Part shown: piece after piece, positions 1-12,069 of the stretch
How positions within the stretch are numbered: position 1 is the first letter of the stretch
How the letters are laid out: each line of letters opens with the position of its first letter
DNA from: Flammula alnicola
Lineage: Eukaryota; Basidiomycota; Agaricomycetes; Agaricales; Strophariaceae
Direction of reading: 5' to 3'
Length of the DNA stretch: 64,000 nt
Assembly (NCBI GenBank): GCA_015499995.1
Contig: JADNRV010000209.1
Span: 1-64,000, forward strand
Made by a program: the position numbers and the translations under genes
Notes under the pieces: model-generated
Database searches by the model: none
Told to the model about the DNA's origin: nothing
What the model saw: the letters and a program-made list of their open reading frames with translations, nothing else

Positions 1-2157
1 GAAGATCCAAGAGCAAAAAAGCGCCGTCACGATATATTTGAGAAGGCTTCGTAAGTTTAAACATTTTTTCTTATTTTAATGTGTTGCAATTTGTGCTTGT
101 TCAGGTCAAAAAGCAGCGTAAAGTCAAGAACTGATGACCTGCCTCGTGGACGTACACTCAAACGAGGGGAGCGCAAACGTTCTCATTCCTCCTCGCTTCG
201 ACAGTTATCTTCGTCGGAAGTTGAATCGATGCCTCCAATGCCTCAAACACCGAAGAAGAAGAGTGCTCGTCGACGGGATGAAGGTTGGTTACAATTGACT
301 TTTAATTTTACAGACAGACGAGCTCATCTGCCTTTTACCAAAAGCCAAAGTCAAGGACGTCAAGCGCCCTAGAGAAATATCTCCAGATTGGGATCCCATA
401 AGTGAAGCTGAGATGCCAAGGTAGTTTATTGATTCATCAAAGATGAAACCCATGTTCATATTCTTGTCGATTTCTAGCACATCCAGCAAGAAAGGGAAGC
501 AAAGGGCATATGACCACTCAGGCTCTAAGCATAATAAAGGAGAGAAACGAGCAACATCCCCTCGTTCGATCCATTCTACAATCACGTTGAGTATTGCTTG
601 CTGTGAAATTAGAAGCCAACTGACTGTTCTTCAGCCCTCCTCCCCCTTTCAAACCCTCCAAAAGGGATGTAGAACGAGAAGCTCGTGATTTACTGTGAGA
701 CTCGCTTTTGTATTTATCTTTTCTTGGCTTATCTGATTGTATAACAGGAGAGCTGCTAAAGCGAGTCGACTTGCTCGTGAGGCTGAGTTGCGTCTGTTTG
801 CTTCCAATCCTGCTTCTGGCCCTTCGACGGCAGCTGAAGTTGTGAACAACAACGGCACAACCGAGAACGCGACCGTTGCTACTGCTACTGCCACTGCTAC
901 TGACACGACCGCTAAGCCTGCTGAGTCCCACACTCATGATTATCAGTCGGCCAATTCCTTCTGTGTGGAGTAAGTTGCTGTCTTTTCTTCGTTTTGTGTT
1001 TCTCAAGCTTTTTATTTGTTTTCTAGGTCCTTGCCTGATGCCTGTCAGGTTACGGACTCTAGTTTGTGGGATCCTGCATTGGCCGAGGATTACGCTAACC
1101 TTCCCAAGCTGAGGTACATCTTTCCTTCGTAAGATTAGTATTACCCTCTTACTTACCATATGTTGCATAGGCACGGTGTTCTCGTCTCTTGGCGGAACAT
1201 CACTGCTGCCGGCCTCGTTGGATATTCAGGTTGGCCTGAACAGACGCCAACCATTGACAGAGAGTGGGTTCTTGTTTATTTCTTTCTCAATCTTGCTACC
1301 TACTCAACTGACTTGCGATGCAGGTTGCTCTCCGGAGCCGTCCGGTTCACGAAGTACAAGCATTTCGTGAATCCGTCGAGAGCCTCTCCCCTCGATGTGT
1401 ATGTTTATGATCCCTCCGGCAAAACTTTGAAAGACAGGGGTGTTTTGTACACCAAGGACCAGAAGTCGCGCATGGCTATCTGCTTGACGACCATCTTCGT
1501 GGCTGAAAGCCAGATTATGGTGCCCTCTTCAAGCGGTATCAAGAATAAATACATTAAAGGGCCCTTGCATATGCAAGAGATGGAGCGCCTGGGTGCTTTC
1601 TTTTGCATGTGTTTTAACCGGAGCCCACTGGGTTCGCAATTTGACGGTGAACACAATCTGTCCTTTGGTACAATGGGCATAAAGGATGGTAGGTTCATAC
1701 TTCCTCATAAGTGTCACCTGTTTCTTAGACAAAGCAGGTGGTGATGCCAGCAACTCGAAATCGGAGTCTTCAACTTCAGGGGCTTCTTCAGCCTTCGGCC
1801 ATATTCGTTCGAAAGGCCTCCTGAAGGCTGTGCAACAATCCACCTACCATCAGTTTTCTCGCACCCACACAAAGACGTTCTTGAATGCAAGTGACACTGG
1901 TGACGCTTCAACTTTCTTTCTTGGTCTATTTTTCTTCTGATGGACATGCATTAGTTCCTGTATACAATGCTGCAGGCCAGACTTTTAAGCTACCAGATGA
2001 TATTGAACACTTTGACCAACTTCCGCGACACACGGGAGAAGTCCCCCTGGGTTCCTGTGCACTCGTTGGCTACACGGCTTCTCTGTATAAGAGTGCAAAG
2101 GAACAGTTGAGCCTAGCTACAAACCTCCAGTTTGTTATCATCCTTGCTATTGACTGA
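1..2157 (+). CDS. Unrecognised intron-rich gene (5' end outside window)
   Basis: I do not recognise this gene. A chain of about eleven short exons on the plus strand keeps one frame across GT..AG introns of roughly 50-60 bp and ends at TAA/TGA near 2157. The N-terminal exons (to about 970) are rich in K, R and S and then A and T, with a threonine/alanine run near 870-910, so this part looks disordered and nuclear. The exons from 1027 to 1689 encode a folded-looking segment with conserved-looking blocks (for example GVLVSWRNI, RFTKYKHFVNPSR and LTTIFVAESQI). The last exon includes LPDDIEHFDQLPRHTGEVP and AVVGYT-like text. No transmembrane segment or catalytic motif is visible. It lies upstream of two further unrecognised plus-strand genes of similar architecture. 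The overlapping minus-strand open frames are shadows. The gene is supported by splice-site and frame consistency only. Confidence 0.55.
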
Positions 2158-2159
2158 GA

Positions 2160-2454
2160 CTGTCATGTAATTCCTTGGTGCTTGCAACGAAACGCGCTTT
2201 CATACTTGTCTTTAATTTACCGGATTCACATACATTTTCAATATTTCTAGCTCTATTCCTATGATTTTCAATATGAGCTCCTTGTTTCAAATTTGAGCAC
2301 CAGTTTCAAAGTTTGTGCGCTTTACTTTGAACAAATGAGCTCTTTAAAATCAAATGAGCTCCATACAATTATCAAGCACAAGGCTTGGATGAAATGAGCT
2401 CTATAAAAAGTTGAATCAAGCTCTATTTAATTTTGAGCACTGCTTTGCATCAAA
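2160..2454. other. AT-rich intergenic tract with repeated ATGAGCTC words
   Basis: No gene is visible here. The stretch is A+T rich and contains the word ATGAGCTC or close variants at about 2273, 2334, 2363 and 2394, separated by degenerate sequence. This may be the remains of a short tandem or MITE-like repeat. Confidence 0.4.
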
Positions 2455-2645
2455 GGATATGTCCGAAAATGGTTACAGTCAAGCAAAACTCATAGAGATC
2501 CACATGGAGGGCGTTTTACTAAGCTCCCAAACTATATCGAATCGATTCTAGGGTTAATTATGTTTCGATTGGGCCAACAATCGGCATCGACAGCCCCCTA
2601 GTACTTGCAAAATGCGAAGTGTATCTGCGGTCCATCATGGAAGGA
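2455..2645 (+). repeat. MITE-like repeat, copy A (left end eroded)
   Basis: This copy is almost identical to copy B (2770-2972), and to copy C (5780-5996) in reverse complement. The shared core includes GTCCGAAAATGG, GGAGGGCGTTTTACTAAGC and CAATCGGCATCGACAGCC. It keeps the right terminus (TCTGCGGTCCATCATGG) but its left terminus does not match the others. Confidence 0.8.
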
Positions 2646-2769
2646 CTAGTACGCCAAACAATAGTGCTGACGCGATTTGCCACAGTCAGCGTGTCAACTT
2701 GTGGACATCATGACACATCACTATCGCGTAAAGACTTTAAGGACCGGCTTTCATCCCTGCCCGTCGTTA

Positions 2770-2972
2770 CCGTGAGCCGGTGGAAGGATATGCCAAACAA
2801 TGGCAAAGGATGTCCGAAAATGGTTGCAGTTGAGCAAAACTCATAGAGATCCACATGGAGGGCGTTTTACTAAGCTCCCAAACTATGTCGAATCGATTCT
2901 AGGGTTAATTATGTTTCGATTGGGCCAACAATCGGCATCGACAGCCCCCTAGTACTTGCAAAACGCGAAGGT
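2770..2972 (+). repeat. MITE-like repeat, copy B (right end eroded)
   Basis: Second copy of the repeat. It begins GTGAGCCGGTGGAAGGATATG and keeps the left terminus, but diverges after the TACTTGCAAAACGCGAAG segment. Together with the spacer 2650-2769 it is inverted relative to 5780-6090, so it forms one side of a larger inverted repeat around the gene at 3280-5550. Confidence 0.8.
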
Positions 2973-3279
2973 GTATATTTTAAACGGTCACGTGGCAGAC
3001 CACCTATGTGAAGAAAACTTTGCTTTAACCTTTAACTTTGCCACTCTCACCGCATTGCTCTATCTTTATCCTCACCTTCTCATGCCTGAAACACGTGAAG
3101 ACAAAGGTCATAGCTACCTTTTTGACAAGAATTTCAAGGAATTGCAGGCCGAAGGACATTCCTTCCAGCTCAGAGGTTTACATGCAGATGCATCAAAACC
3201 GGAGGAACACGTTTACGATGCAAAGGATGGACATGTCATCTAACTCGCTCCAGATTGTAACATAGTTAGAGGCAGCTGA

Positions 3280-5550
3280 GCATCGCAAACCCTGGCTTGG
3301 CCCTCGGCCTTTGCTCTGACAGCCGAAAACCCAAATCCACCTTCGTTGACGGACCTTACCTTGCAAGGTCATCACTCTGCTGCGCGCGCGATCATTTTGG
3401 ATTTCGGAACGTATTTTTTAAAGGTATTTGTCCAATATATTTACTATTTAATATCGTCTAATACTTTCGTTCGTGTTTTCAAGGTCGCTTATCTGACGCA
3501 CACATCCGTTCAATTCTACAAGCGTGTGGTATGGGAGGATTCCATTTTGAAAGTTTCCAAAAAGGTGAGTGTATTTGCAAATGGATCTTATAAACTCTAT
3601 TCTGACATTTACGTTACGAAAAGGATCGCGGATTCCATGTTGGGCTTGCACTGGAGTTCGACGATTATTTCATCGCATTTGTTACGAATGATTTGGTCTT
3701 CCAGGTAAGCGTAATTCAATTTGTTTCCAATTATTATTACCTTCCAGCTTACTATCTTACTGCTTAGCCAACCTGGAGCTCTTCTCTCGAAGAACTGAAG
3801 AATGGTTACATTGATGTATACTCGGAATATTCTTCCTTCCTTGAACTCGTCGCAAAGTGGATTTCTATGCGAGCAGAATCATCTTCAGCACGTCTTTCTC
3901 TTGCTTGTGAGGTCGTGAGGAATGCCAATGATATTTGGTTTGGTGTGGGCGTGTACACCGTCTGTGAGATCTTTTTTATAGCAGGTAAACATCTCTTTTT
4001 CTCTCCAGATCTCGGGGTTAAAGGACCGAGTTGGAACAGGCATCTCTCCATTTCTCACTGAACGTGAGGTTTTTGATAACCCTTCTCGCACAGCCAGAAT
4101 TTGCGAGGCATTTTGGGCTTATGAGCATAAGTCTGTTCGAGACCTCCCATTCGTTTTTCTGAAATAATCCTCTGACTCTCCTTTGACATGATTTTATGCC
4201 AGGACTCTTTTAAACCGCTCGATCAGGGACCACATCTTGGCACCCACACAAAAACAGCGGCTGAAATATTGATCATGGTTGCATGTATATGCGAAAAAAA
4301 GGTCTGCAGTAACACCTCGTATGTCACAGCTGATTGACACGTACACGGTATGTCTCTTTTCTTGTTTCCCGTTTTGTTTTACATCTGATACTAACCTGGA
4401 TATACTAGATCGACATAGATAATAATGCAGTGTCATATCGGATGTCGTCTCCACCGCCATTCTATGACTGCTTTGAGCCCAATTATCTCAAAGCTGCTTT
4501 CGAGCAGAAGGAGCTACACCTAGGCGATCTCATATTTGGCGCAGATATCTGGGCTAAGTTTGGCAAACCGCCTGGAAGGCCAAACGCGTTATCACAGATT
4601 TTTGCTCATCAAGGTAGCTACATTTTCCTAAATTTCCGCCTTTGTTCTTTCTCATTATGATATATAGGACAACTGAACGCACAGACTTTCCTGAAACCAA
4701 ATCACTACATGGAACTTTATGTAGAATACTCCTCCACTACATGGCGCCAACACAGAACATATACGTATCGCGCGGCTAAGCAAGTTTGGAGTATAACACC
4801 AAATTTCCCTGATACTTCATATGTATCACCGGAAACCACTGTCATGTAAGTCTGTTTTGAGATCTCCATCTCTATCACTTGTCATTTGAATATATTTCTT
4901 AGCTCCAGGCGTGAAATAACTGCGATAACAGGGGCAGACCGCCGTGCGATGCTCTTTTCGACAATTGTTGGTGATACTAAAGCAGTTGCGATTGGCCCGC
5001 TGGAATACTGCGGTAATGGGAAAGTTATCAAAATGCCTCACGGTAAAACAATGCATGTCTTATTTTGTCTCCTCACACTTTTAGTTTCTCATCTTTGCGT
5101 GTGCATAGGGTTTCAATTGTTCGATTTGACCCCATGATCCCTTGTTTTTACACCCAGCGGGAAATCAATGGACTTGAGCGCAAAAGTGCCGGACTCGATC
5201 GTAAAGGCAAGACAAAGAAGGCAATGTCAAAGTCTCAGAAGCAGAAGCGAAAACGGATGGCTGCCAAAGCCAAAGTCAAGGCCGCTGCCGCTCTTCCTTT
5301 ATCATCTTTATCGTCACGGTCATCCTTGCCATCCTCTCTCTCACCACCACTGGTGTTATCACCAATTCCTACCCTTACAACTTCAAACAACCTTTCTTCT
5401 CTGGGGCCACCTGCAAAGAAGCGACGGCTGAGTGCTGATAAGGCCTTGGCTTTGTCATTCAGTCTTCAAGAAGAGTCGGAAAATATCGAGGTCAAAGGGA
5501 CTAGTATAGATGACGGTAATATTGGAGCTAGGCGGCGAAAGAGATTGTAA
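3280..5550 (+). CDS. Unrecognised intron-rich gene with basic C-terminus
   Basis: I do not recognise this family. About ten exons join in frame from near 3280 to the stop at 5550; the start codon is uncertain and may lie upstream (an open frame at 2956-3243 could contribute). The middle exons encode soluble-looking sequence, for example AYLTHTSVQFYKRVVW, a segment at 3770-3985, DNNAVSYRMSSPPPFYDCFE (about 4420-4480) and REITAITGADRRAMLFSTIV (about 4908-4970). The last exon (about 5107-5550) is strongly basic and serine-rich, with KKAMSKSQKQKRKRMAAKAK and a likely nuclear localisation signal PPAKKRRLSADK, so a nuclear location is inferred. Inverted repeats of about 300 bp (2650-2972 and 5780-6090) enclose the gene. 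This suggests it has moved, or was duplicated, as a unit. No enzymatic motif is visible. Confidence 0.5.
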
Positions 5551-5779
5551 GATAATGTAGTATAATAGTATAATTCTGAACGTTAAAGTTAAACAGCTTT
5601 CTTGATTTCTAATAAGCGCCTGGGGCCTGGGTCTGTGCCCACAATTGACGCTTGAAGTTGGCAGTCCCGTCTTCAAAGTAAAAGATAGGTGATGAGTTGC
5701 GATCAGCCCAGCTATGTAGATGGAGATGCCACTCATTTTTCGGTTATTATTTACCGTTATTTGGCACATAGTTTCCACC

Positions 5780-5996
5780 AGCTGATGGACTGCAGATACA
5801 CTTCGCGTTTTGCAAGTACTAGGGGGCTGTCGATGCCGATTGTTGGCCCAATCGAAACATAATTAACCCTAGAATCGATTCGATATAGTTTGGGAGCTTA
5901 GTAAAACGCCCTCCATGTGGATCTCTATGAGTTTTGCTCAACTGCAACCATTTTCGGACATCCTTTGCCATTGTTTGGCATATCCTTCCATCAGCT
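5780..5996 (-). repeat. MITE-like repeat, copy C (complete, 217 bp)
   Basis: This is the most complete copy. Its ends are short inverted repeats, AGCTGATGG at 5780-5788 and CCATCAGCT at 5988-5996. It is the reverse complement of copies A and B. I see no convincing target-site duplication. Homology to the left side continues to about 6090 in inverted orientation. Confidence 0.82.
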
Positions 5997-6083
5997 CACG
6001 TGTCTTTAAATGTCAGGATGTTAACAGGCTGACATGCTGACTGTGGCAAATCGAGTCAGCACTATGATGGCTGGGTGTGACGC

Positions 6084-7956
6084 TTGCGTCACCGTGATAT
6101 CAGAGGAAGACACCAGTCAACCGAAGACCGAAAACAAGCTGTCTGTAACGTGTTGAGATGTCAGATAAAGGTGCATGCTGTTGTATCAGTTTTACAGCCG
6201 CTTTCTTACCTCTTTTCTGCAGATGTCGACCTTCCTATTCGCAGTGGCTCACTTGCTACGAGGCGATTGTCGTCGCCCGTTTTCACCAACCTGCTGTTTA
6301 CGACGAACATCCTGACATCCGGAAATGATGAGGACCTCATGGCGTTGAAGGCTGCATGGAAAGATTACGACGTGGGCCATTCTCTTTCCCATTTGTTTTA
6401 TTGCTTATTCTCTATTAGCCTTTGATCACACAGTTTCTCTCTTATGAACGTGGTCTTTTAGGCCTCGATGGAGATTTCACGCAGTCACATGAAATGAGGG
6501 AACTCCTCAAGATTGAACTGAAGCAGTCCACGTCAGGAAATCCCAGTACGGAAATCATTTCAAAACCTCTGGCACGAACGAATTGGAATGCTGCTCAACA
6601 TGGGAAATTGTGTTCGCTCGTTAGCCTCCATCGGCTCTTGGACGTGTTGGCATTTTTGAGAAATGTAGGCGAAAAGGGGCCGGTCGTGAGGAGGAACTTG
6701 GATGTTATGCCTGAAACCCTAGTGGTGCGAGCACTTTTTGTTTTGTTTTTTCAGCGTTCTTAACTCTCCTTACAAACCGACAGGGTTATGAAAATCTCCA
6801 CAACTGGCCACAGCAGTTGTTGAAGTTTCAAGGTTTCCTTGATGAAGTGTTGAATCAGGACTACAGGCATACGGGCGGCACTGGTAGCCGGCGTTTGTTG
6901 CAGTTCCTACGTGCAACTCGCAGTACCATGGCACAAGGAAAAATTGTTTCTAATTTGACCGTCGTTGCTACACATTTGGCTTATATCAGGGAGACCCGCT
7001 TTCACACATCCACTTTTCCCGATCTCCCTGACCAAATTAATGAAGATATCATTCAGTGGGTGGTCTTTCCTTCCGTGTTTTCACTGTCTTACTTGTCAAT
7101 GAAGAAGAGCGTCGAGCGGCGAAGAGAAGCTTTTCCTCACAGAACTTGCAGATTTCATTCGGCCGCTCACCACTACGCACAACCGAACTGCGTCCGGCGG
7201 TGTGAGTCTAACATCGTTTAGGGCACCCTTTCAATTGGCCGTGGAAATATCTCCGCTGTACCTGCTTTCTCCGATTTTTCTTGCAAGAAAATCCTGGAGC
7301 AGGAGTTCGTTGTTGCGCACCGCTTTTTGCCTTGGAAACGATAAACCCGAAGCACTGTTGGAGGTGGAAAAGGTCTTGTGGACCGTGATATTTTTAATGG
7401 CTGATGGGTCTTTAAACCCAAAGGATGCCTTAGAGAGGTTGAAATCCGATCTGCCCTGGGATTTAATTTGGTCGGTCACTGAGTCAAAACAGCAGAGTTC
7501 TTGGTTCCATTTGAGTGAGTCTGTTATGGCATTTCTACTTTTGCACTGTATCTGAATTGTCTCGTGGATTTATCAGCAAAATCGTCCCAGACATCTGTGT
7601 CAAACGCGGCTGTTGGCGGTTCCTTTTCCCATACCACGGATCATGGATCTATTCAGAGCGATCACCCTGCCACCAACCTGTCCAGAGTCGAGGATGGTCA
7701 CGGCAGAACTGCGAATGACTGCAATATGGATATCGACAATGTGGATTCGATGGATTCGACGACACCCGATGGATCAGCTGCGGCGAGCGCTGGGGCTACT
7801 CCTGAGCTCGACCCTTCAGCTTTCGGCGACACGAGCGATCAAGCCTTAGCAACAAGGAAGAGTAGAGGAAACGTCGACTCGAATTCTCTTCAAGCAAACG
7901 TCCAAAACTCCGTCGGAATGCAGCAGGAGAAAGATCTGCTACCGGCAGCCTTGTAA
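6084..7956 (+). CDS. Unrecognised intron-rich gene, 3' end inside a transposon terminus
   Basis: I do not recognise this gene. Exons can be followed from about 6220 (DVDLPIRSGSLATRR) through 6430-6720, 6785-7050, 7350-7500 and 7575-7956. The 5' end and one junction near 7100-7340 are uncertain. The middle part is helical-looking and leucine-rich (SLHRLLDVLAFLRNVGEKG, WTVIFLMADGSLNPKDALER). The last exon is acidic, serine-rich and low in complexity, with NCNMDIDNVDSMDSTTPDG-like text. The stop codon TAA (7954-7956) lies inside GCAGCCTTGTAAGC. This is the outer edge of the long transposon repeat and recurs in reverse complement at 41975-41988. The reading frame therefore ends in transposon sequence and the original C-terminus may have been cut off by the insertion. 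Confidence 0.5.
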
Positions 7957-8936
7957 GCTAGAATTATATATGATATCTAGGCCGTGGCCTAAAATACGTT
8001 ATACATAGATGACAGGTTTGCCCCACTTAGGCTGTTGCCTAAGACCATGCAACACACTGTATATAGCATGCCGGATGAGCCGGGGCAGCCTTGCAGGGGG
8101 CGGGTAATAGTAAATACACATCAACAATGCATAGATTTGATGGGCGGGCACAAAATATGGTGCTGCACGTCGTCGGGGGCGCATTTGAGCGCGGGAAAAA
8201 ATCCCGTTAGGGTCTATATATATTATTTGATTTATTCTAGGTGTTTCCGCACGTCGGGGAGGGCGGGAGCGGGTGGATTGGCGCGCATGGCTGTGGATGA
8301 CGCTCTATACTGGGCGAGGGTCATGGTAAACAGACATCAACAATGTATAGATTTGACTGGCGGGCACAAAATCTGGCCCCGCTCATCATTGTGGGCGCTT
8401 TTGAGCGCGGAAAAAAATGGGCTGGGGTCCAGCAATATATTCCTACCCATTCCCGCCCTTTGCGCACGTCGAGGGGGGCGGGAATGGGTGGATTGGTGCT
8501 GGTGCATTTGGATGACGTTCTATAAATAGACGCGCCCATCAATATTCCGGTCCCATCATTCCGTCATTCCGTTGCCATCAATATTCCGTTGCCATCATTC
8601 CGTCATTCCGTTCCCATCAATATTCCGTTCCGAGCCCGAGCTCATATTTTTAGACACAGGCACGGTGCCTGATCCTGTTATCTATAGATTAGATACTACC
8701 GGTCCAGCATACCCGCTGGATGAGTGATATAAATAGATTCCTCATCCCATCTGGCGTGCCGCACGCTTCTCCCTTCCGTTATTCATTAAATAAAATAGAT
8801 AAATGTATAGTACTGGTCATTCTGAATCCAATGGTATAACATTTATGTCTCAAAGTGAACGGGCAAGGGATGGATGGCTTGCGATGCATCCGGATGACGT
8901 TGCAACCACTTTCCGCATTGGGAAGTAGTTTGACTT
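7945..8936 (+). repeat. Long terminal inverted repeat, KDZ element, left
   Basis: About 970-990 bp. It is the reverse complement of 22921-23923. The outer part reads GATATCTAGGCCGTGGCC and the inner end is near CCGCATTGGGAAGTAG. Near 8540-8640 it holds a short tandem array of CATCAATATTCCG and CATCATTCCG units, also present in the right copy. The outer ~350 bp are shared with the second element (35096 and 41988 ends). Several open frames inside the repeat have identical mirror copies in the other arm, as expected for non-coding repeat sequence. Confidence 0.92.
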
Positions 8937-9082
8937 AGAGGATTTTGAAAAGTTTAGGGCACCCATAGAATATGTATTTGCCACTTTGGGGTCCAATTAT
9001 CATGCCAGGAAGGTGGGCTCGTATTAAGAGCATCATATTAAACAAATATATACAAAAAAGCGACAGAAAAAGCGAAGAAGCA

Positions 9083-11517
9083 TTAAGAAGTTTCCTGGAG
9101 GTGCCCAAAAGCAGTGAGGCAATCCTCCACGGCAGCCAACCACTTGTCCTGCCCCTCTTGTCCTGCCTCGACGACACACCCCCAATAAAATAAGGCCGCC
9201 ATTACAACCACCAGACCATTCGGCCCCGACTTCCTTAGCACATCCCAATCTCCTCCCACCTCCTCAACCAAGATCTTGCCGTCAACTGAAACCCTCCATT
9301 TGGGCTGGAGAGCGGTCCACCAATGCATGAAATCCGTGGCATATTGAAGAACGTCGGTGATCCGAGGGCGCCACGTCGCCGATCGAGCCCACTGAATCCA
9401 ACCCCCCACAGCAGCCGGCCGATTTGTCGTTGCGAGCTTCGAAACCTCCTGATATTCCGCCTGAACGTCTAAGGCCGCCCACAGCTCCACAAGCTCCCTC
9501 CAACGCGAATTGGTGCCGACGTCCCTGTGCCGAAACATTGCGAGCGCTTTCTTGAACCAGTCTGGTGCATCAGGAGGCACCTCGATGCAGGCGACGGTTG
9601 GGGCAGCAATGAGTCCAGCAGGCTGCTGCGACGATTTCGCATTGGAGCGCCTCGCTGGAACTGCAGCATTGGCGCGACTCGATCTGAGGCGTTTCTTAGA
9701 CGGTCCGGAATTGGTGGCATCAGGAGCGGAGGTTTCCCCGCTCGTCCCTTCCGTTATGGCCCTCCGATCTCTTTTCTTTCCACGTGAAGCCGTGGTGCTC
9801 GCAATGCCCGAGGCGGACCCAGATAACGGAGCTGCGGCTGCTGCCGAAACCGAGTTTGAAGGCGACAGCGCAGGAGCACTTGATGCAGTTGGAGCTGGTG
9901 GATTCAAAGGGCCAGGCGAAGGAGGAGGAGAATGCGAAGGTGGCGAAGGAGGGGGAGAATGCGAAGGTGGCGAAGCAGGAGGAGAATGCGAAGATGGCGA
10001 AGGAGGGCGAGAATGCGAAGGTGGCGAAGGAGGAGGAGAATGCGAAGGTGGCGAAGCAGGAGGAGAATGCGAGGATGGTGAAGGAGGGCGAGAATGTGGC
10101 AGTGGTGGAGGGGGGGAATCTTGACCCGTTGGCGAAGGAGGAGCAGAACGACGAGTTGGAGGTGGAGGAGCAGGTGTAGGCACAGGTAAAGAGCCTGCGA
10201 TGCCTCCAGTCACTGCCGAGTCGACGCCATCCTTCTCAGAAACGATGGTGTCGAAGTTCGCATTGTCGCTCTCGAGATCCAGTGAGGCCATGGACATACA
10301 TCCGTCCTCGTGATGAAGCGCCCGGGCACGACATTCTTCAGGAGCTACAACCCAGTCAGCAACCACGAGGGGCAAAACAAACGTCTAAACGTACAATAAC
10401 ACTTTTTGAGAAAGGAGCCGTAGATAGGAACAATGTCATCCTTGTAACGAACACGTTCTGATTTCCCAAAGTTCATCGGAACGTCTCCCGTCGTGGTCCC
10501 AGAATGAACACTAGGAAAATGGCTCAGCACCCAGGAGATCGAGAGAAAGAGAAAATGCATACCTTATGACATTAAGACGACCACCATGAGCAGGTTCAGG
10601 CCCTCCTGCAATCAGGGTGGCTTTCCAACCTGTGGCCTCGCTTATCATATCCAGGATAGGTTGGGCGAAGCACACCAAGCCCATGATACATCTAAAGGCA
10701 AAAATTTTGAAATAAGCATCCCAGAATTAAGTGAAAACAAACTGAGAACGTACCTTTGGCGATCCTCTGGAGCAGTCGAAGGCGGAGTTTCCATCTCCTT
10801 CTTCCAAGCGGCCACTGCTTCGTTGTGCTCCTTTGTCGCTGTCAACCTCCAACGTCTCTGCTCCTCGTCATCCAGTTTGGAAAACATCTCCCTCGCAATC
10901 GTCTCCCGTAGGGTCGCAAAACCGGCTCTTGTGACACCCAAACTCGCCGCCCGAGTCTTCACCTTATTTTCGATCGCTTCTTTCTGAGTTCGGCGCCAGA
11001 CATTGACAGGAGGCTTGAGGCGAGGTCGATTTGACTCCTTTCCAGTGAGTTTGTAGAGAAGAGCACGGTAAGGGTTATAAACCCCAGTTTCCTTCGCATC
11101 CAGATTGTGGTCTTTCATGTATTGGTAAGCCAACCAACGTTTGATTTGCTGTGATGACACTGATAAGCTGGCAGCGACTCTAACAAACAAAGGACCACGT
11201 ACCCCTCTGCGAAAATCAAGGGTCTTCTGCCTCTTCTCCAAGTCAGCCAACGCGGCTGCGTATTCCTCTGTCGACAACCTCTCGGCGTCTGGTTCTTGGT
11301 AGTCAGGATCTATTACATCGTCGTCGACAGCAGCCAGGTGTTCCTCTGTAGGCTCCTCGTCATGTGGTAAGTCCACAGGATAACGTTTGAAATATCGCCG
11401 TTGAATTTGGATCACAGCCTCTGCCGCATAACTGCCCACGACCGCCTCGCTGTAGGCTTCCTTCTGGCTCATCAGGAATTCTTTACGAGAGCCCTGAAAT
11501 GCCCCAGGATTGACCAT
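9083..11517 (-). CDS. Conserved basidiomycete passenger protein of KDZ element
   Basis: Four exons (11517-10754, 10691-10563, 10510-10395, 10344-9083) join in frame to give about 756 residues. The N-terminal ~100 residues include an aromatic- and acid-rich region. A helical basic block follows (residues ~150-250, with KTRAASLGVTRAGFATLR). The next block, GLVCFAQPILDMISEATGWK followed by AGGPEPAHGGRL, is one I associate with a lineage-specific family recurrent in Agaricomycete genomes. The centre is a proline/serine tandem repeat (HSPPPSPPS and HSPPASPPS units, about 9900-10130 on the genome). The C-terminal ~150 residues form a second conserved block with WFKKALAMFRHRD, GWIQWARS and VVVMAALFYWG. 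Biochemical function is unknown. Its position inside the long inverted repeats makes it cargo or an accessory protein of the element. The frame is intact across all four exons. Confidence 0.75.
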
Positions 11518-12069
11518 GGTTCTAAACTATCAAATTCGGTGCGTTCAGTCTCCAGCATCCACCCAAGTCGGAAAGTCCTTACTAATTATTGTTCGAAGCG
11601 TCGAGCGCACCAGAGGATCAGCCAAGAAGGCTCAACAACTGCCGTTGAATACGCTACGTCACAACGGGTGAGTCCAATGCAATCCATTGACCAAAAGGCC
11701 AAAAGAAACTCACCAGTTACTTGCAGCACGATGCGTTGAACGCAGGCCGACAGTGACGACGAACGGACGAAGATCTCGTGGTGGGCAGTCCCTTATTTCA
11801 TCTTCATTCCTGAATTCAATATAACATAAACCAGTTTTAGAACACCCGGTCGCTTTGAAACCTGAACATGGCCAACTCCATCACGGCCTTCCTTTCTGAT
11901 TGGTGCGCATATCGCTCCTGCAATGAATCTCGATGGTTTGCTAACGGTTCTGCGGTGCATTCAGAAGGGTCAATTCTCCGTGGAAGAAGAAATAGGGTCC
12001 CCATCCGATATTTTCGCCCTTTTTTTTTGCATAAAAGCCTGTCAGTTCGAGGAGATCAAACCCAACACA
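11518..12069. promoter_or_regulatory. Divergent intergenic region between two passenger genes
   Basis: The genes at 9083-11517 (minus) and 12070-13554 (plus) diverge from this ~550-bp region, so it should hold both promoters. A pyrimidine-rich stretch (CGCCCTTTTTTTTTGC, about 12006-12022) lies just upstream of the plus-strand start. No other element can be named. Confidence 0.4.

Noticed and set aside
518..1174. A 218-codon minus-strand frame over the first gene
   Set aside because: It crosses several well-formed plus-strand introns and exons and has no recognisable domain, so it is a shadow.
8035..8529. A 164-codon frame in the left KDZ repeat and its mirror at 23331-23801
   Set aside because: Both lie wholly inside the terminal inverted repeat and other frames there are equally open. 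Composition is low-complexity and there is no domain.
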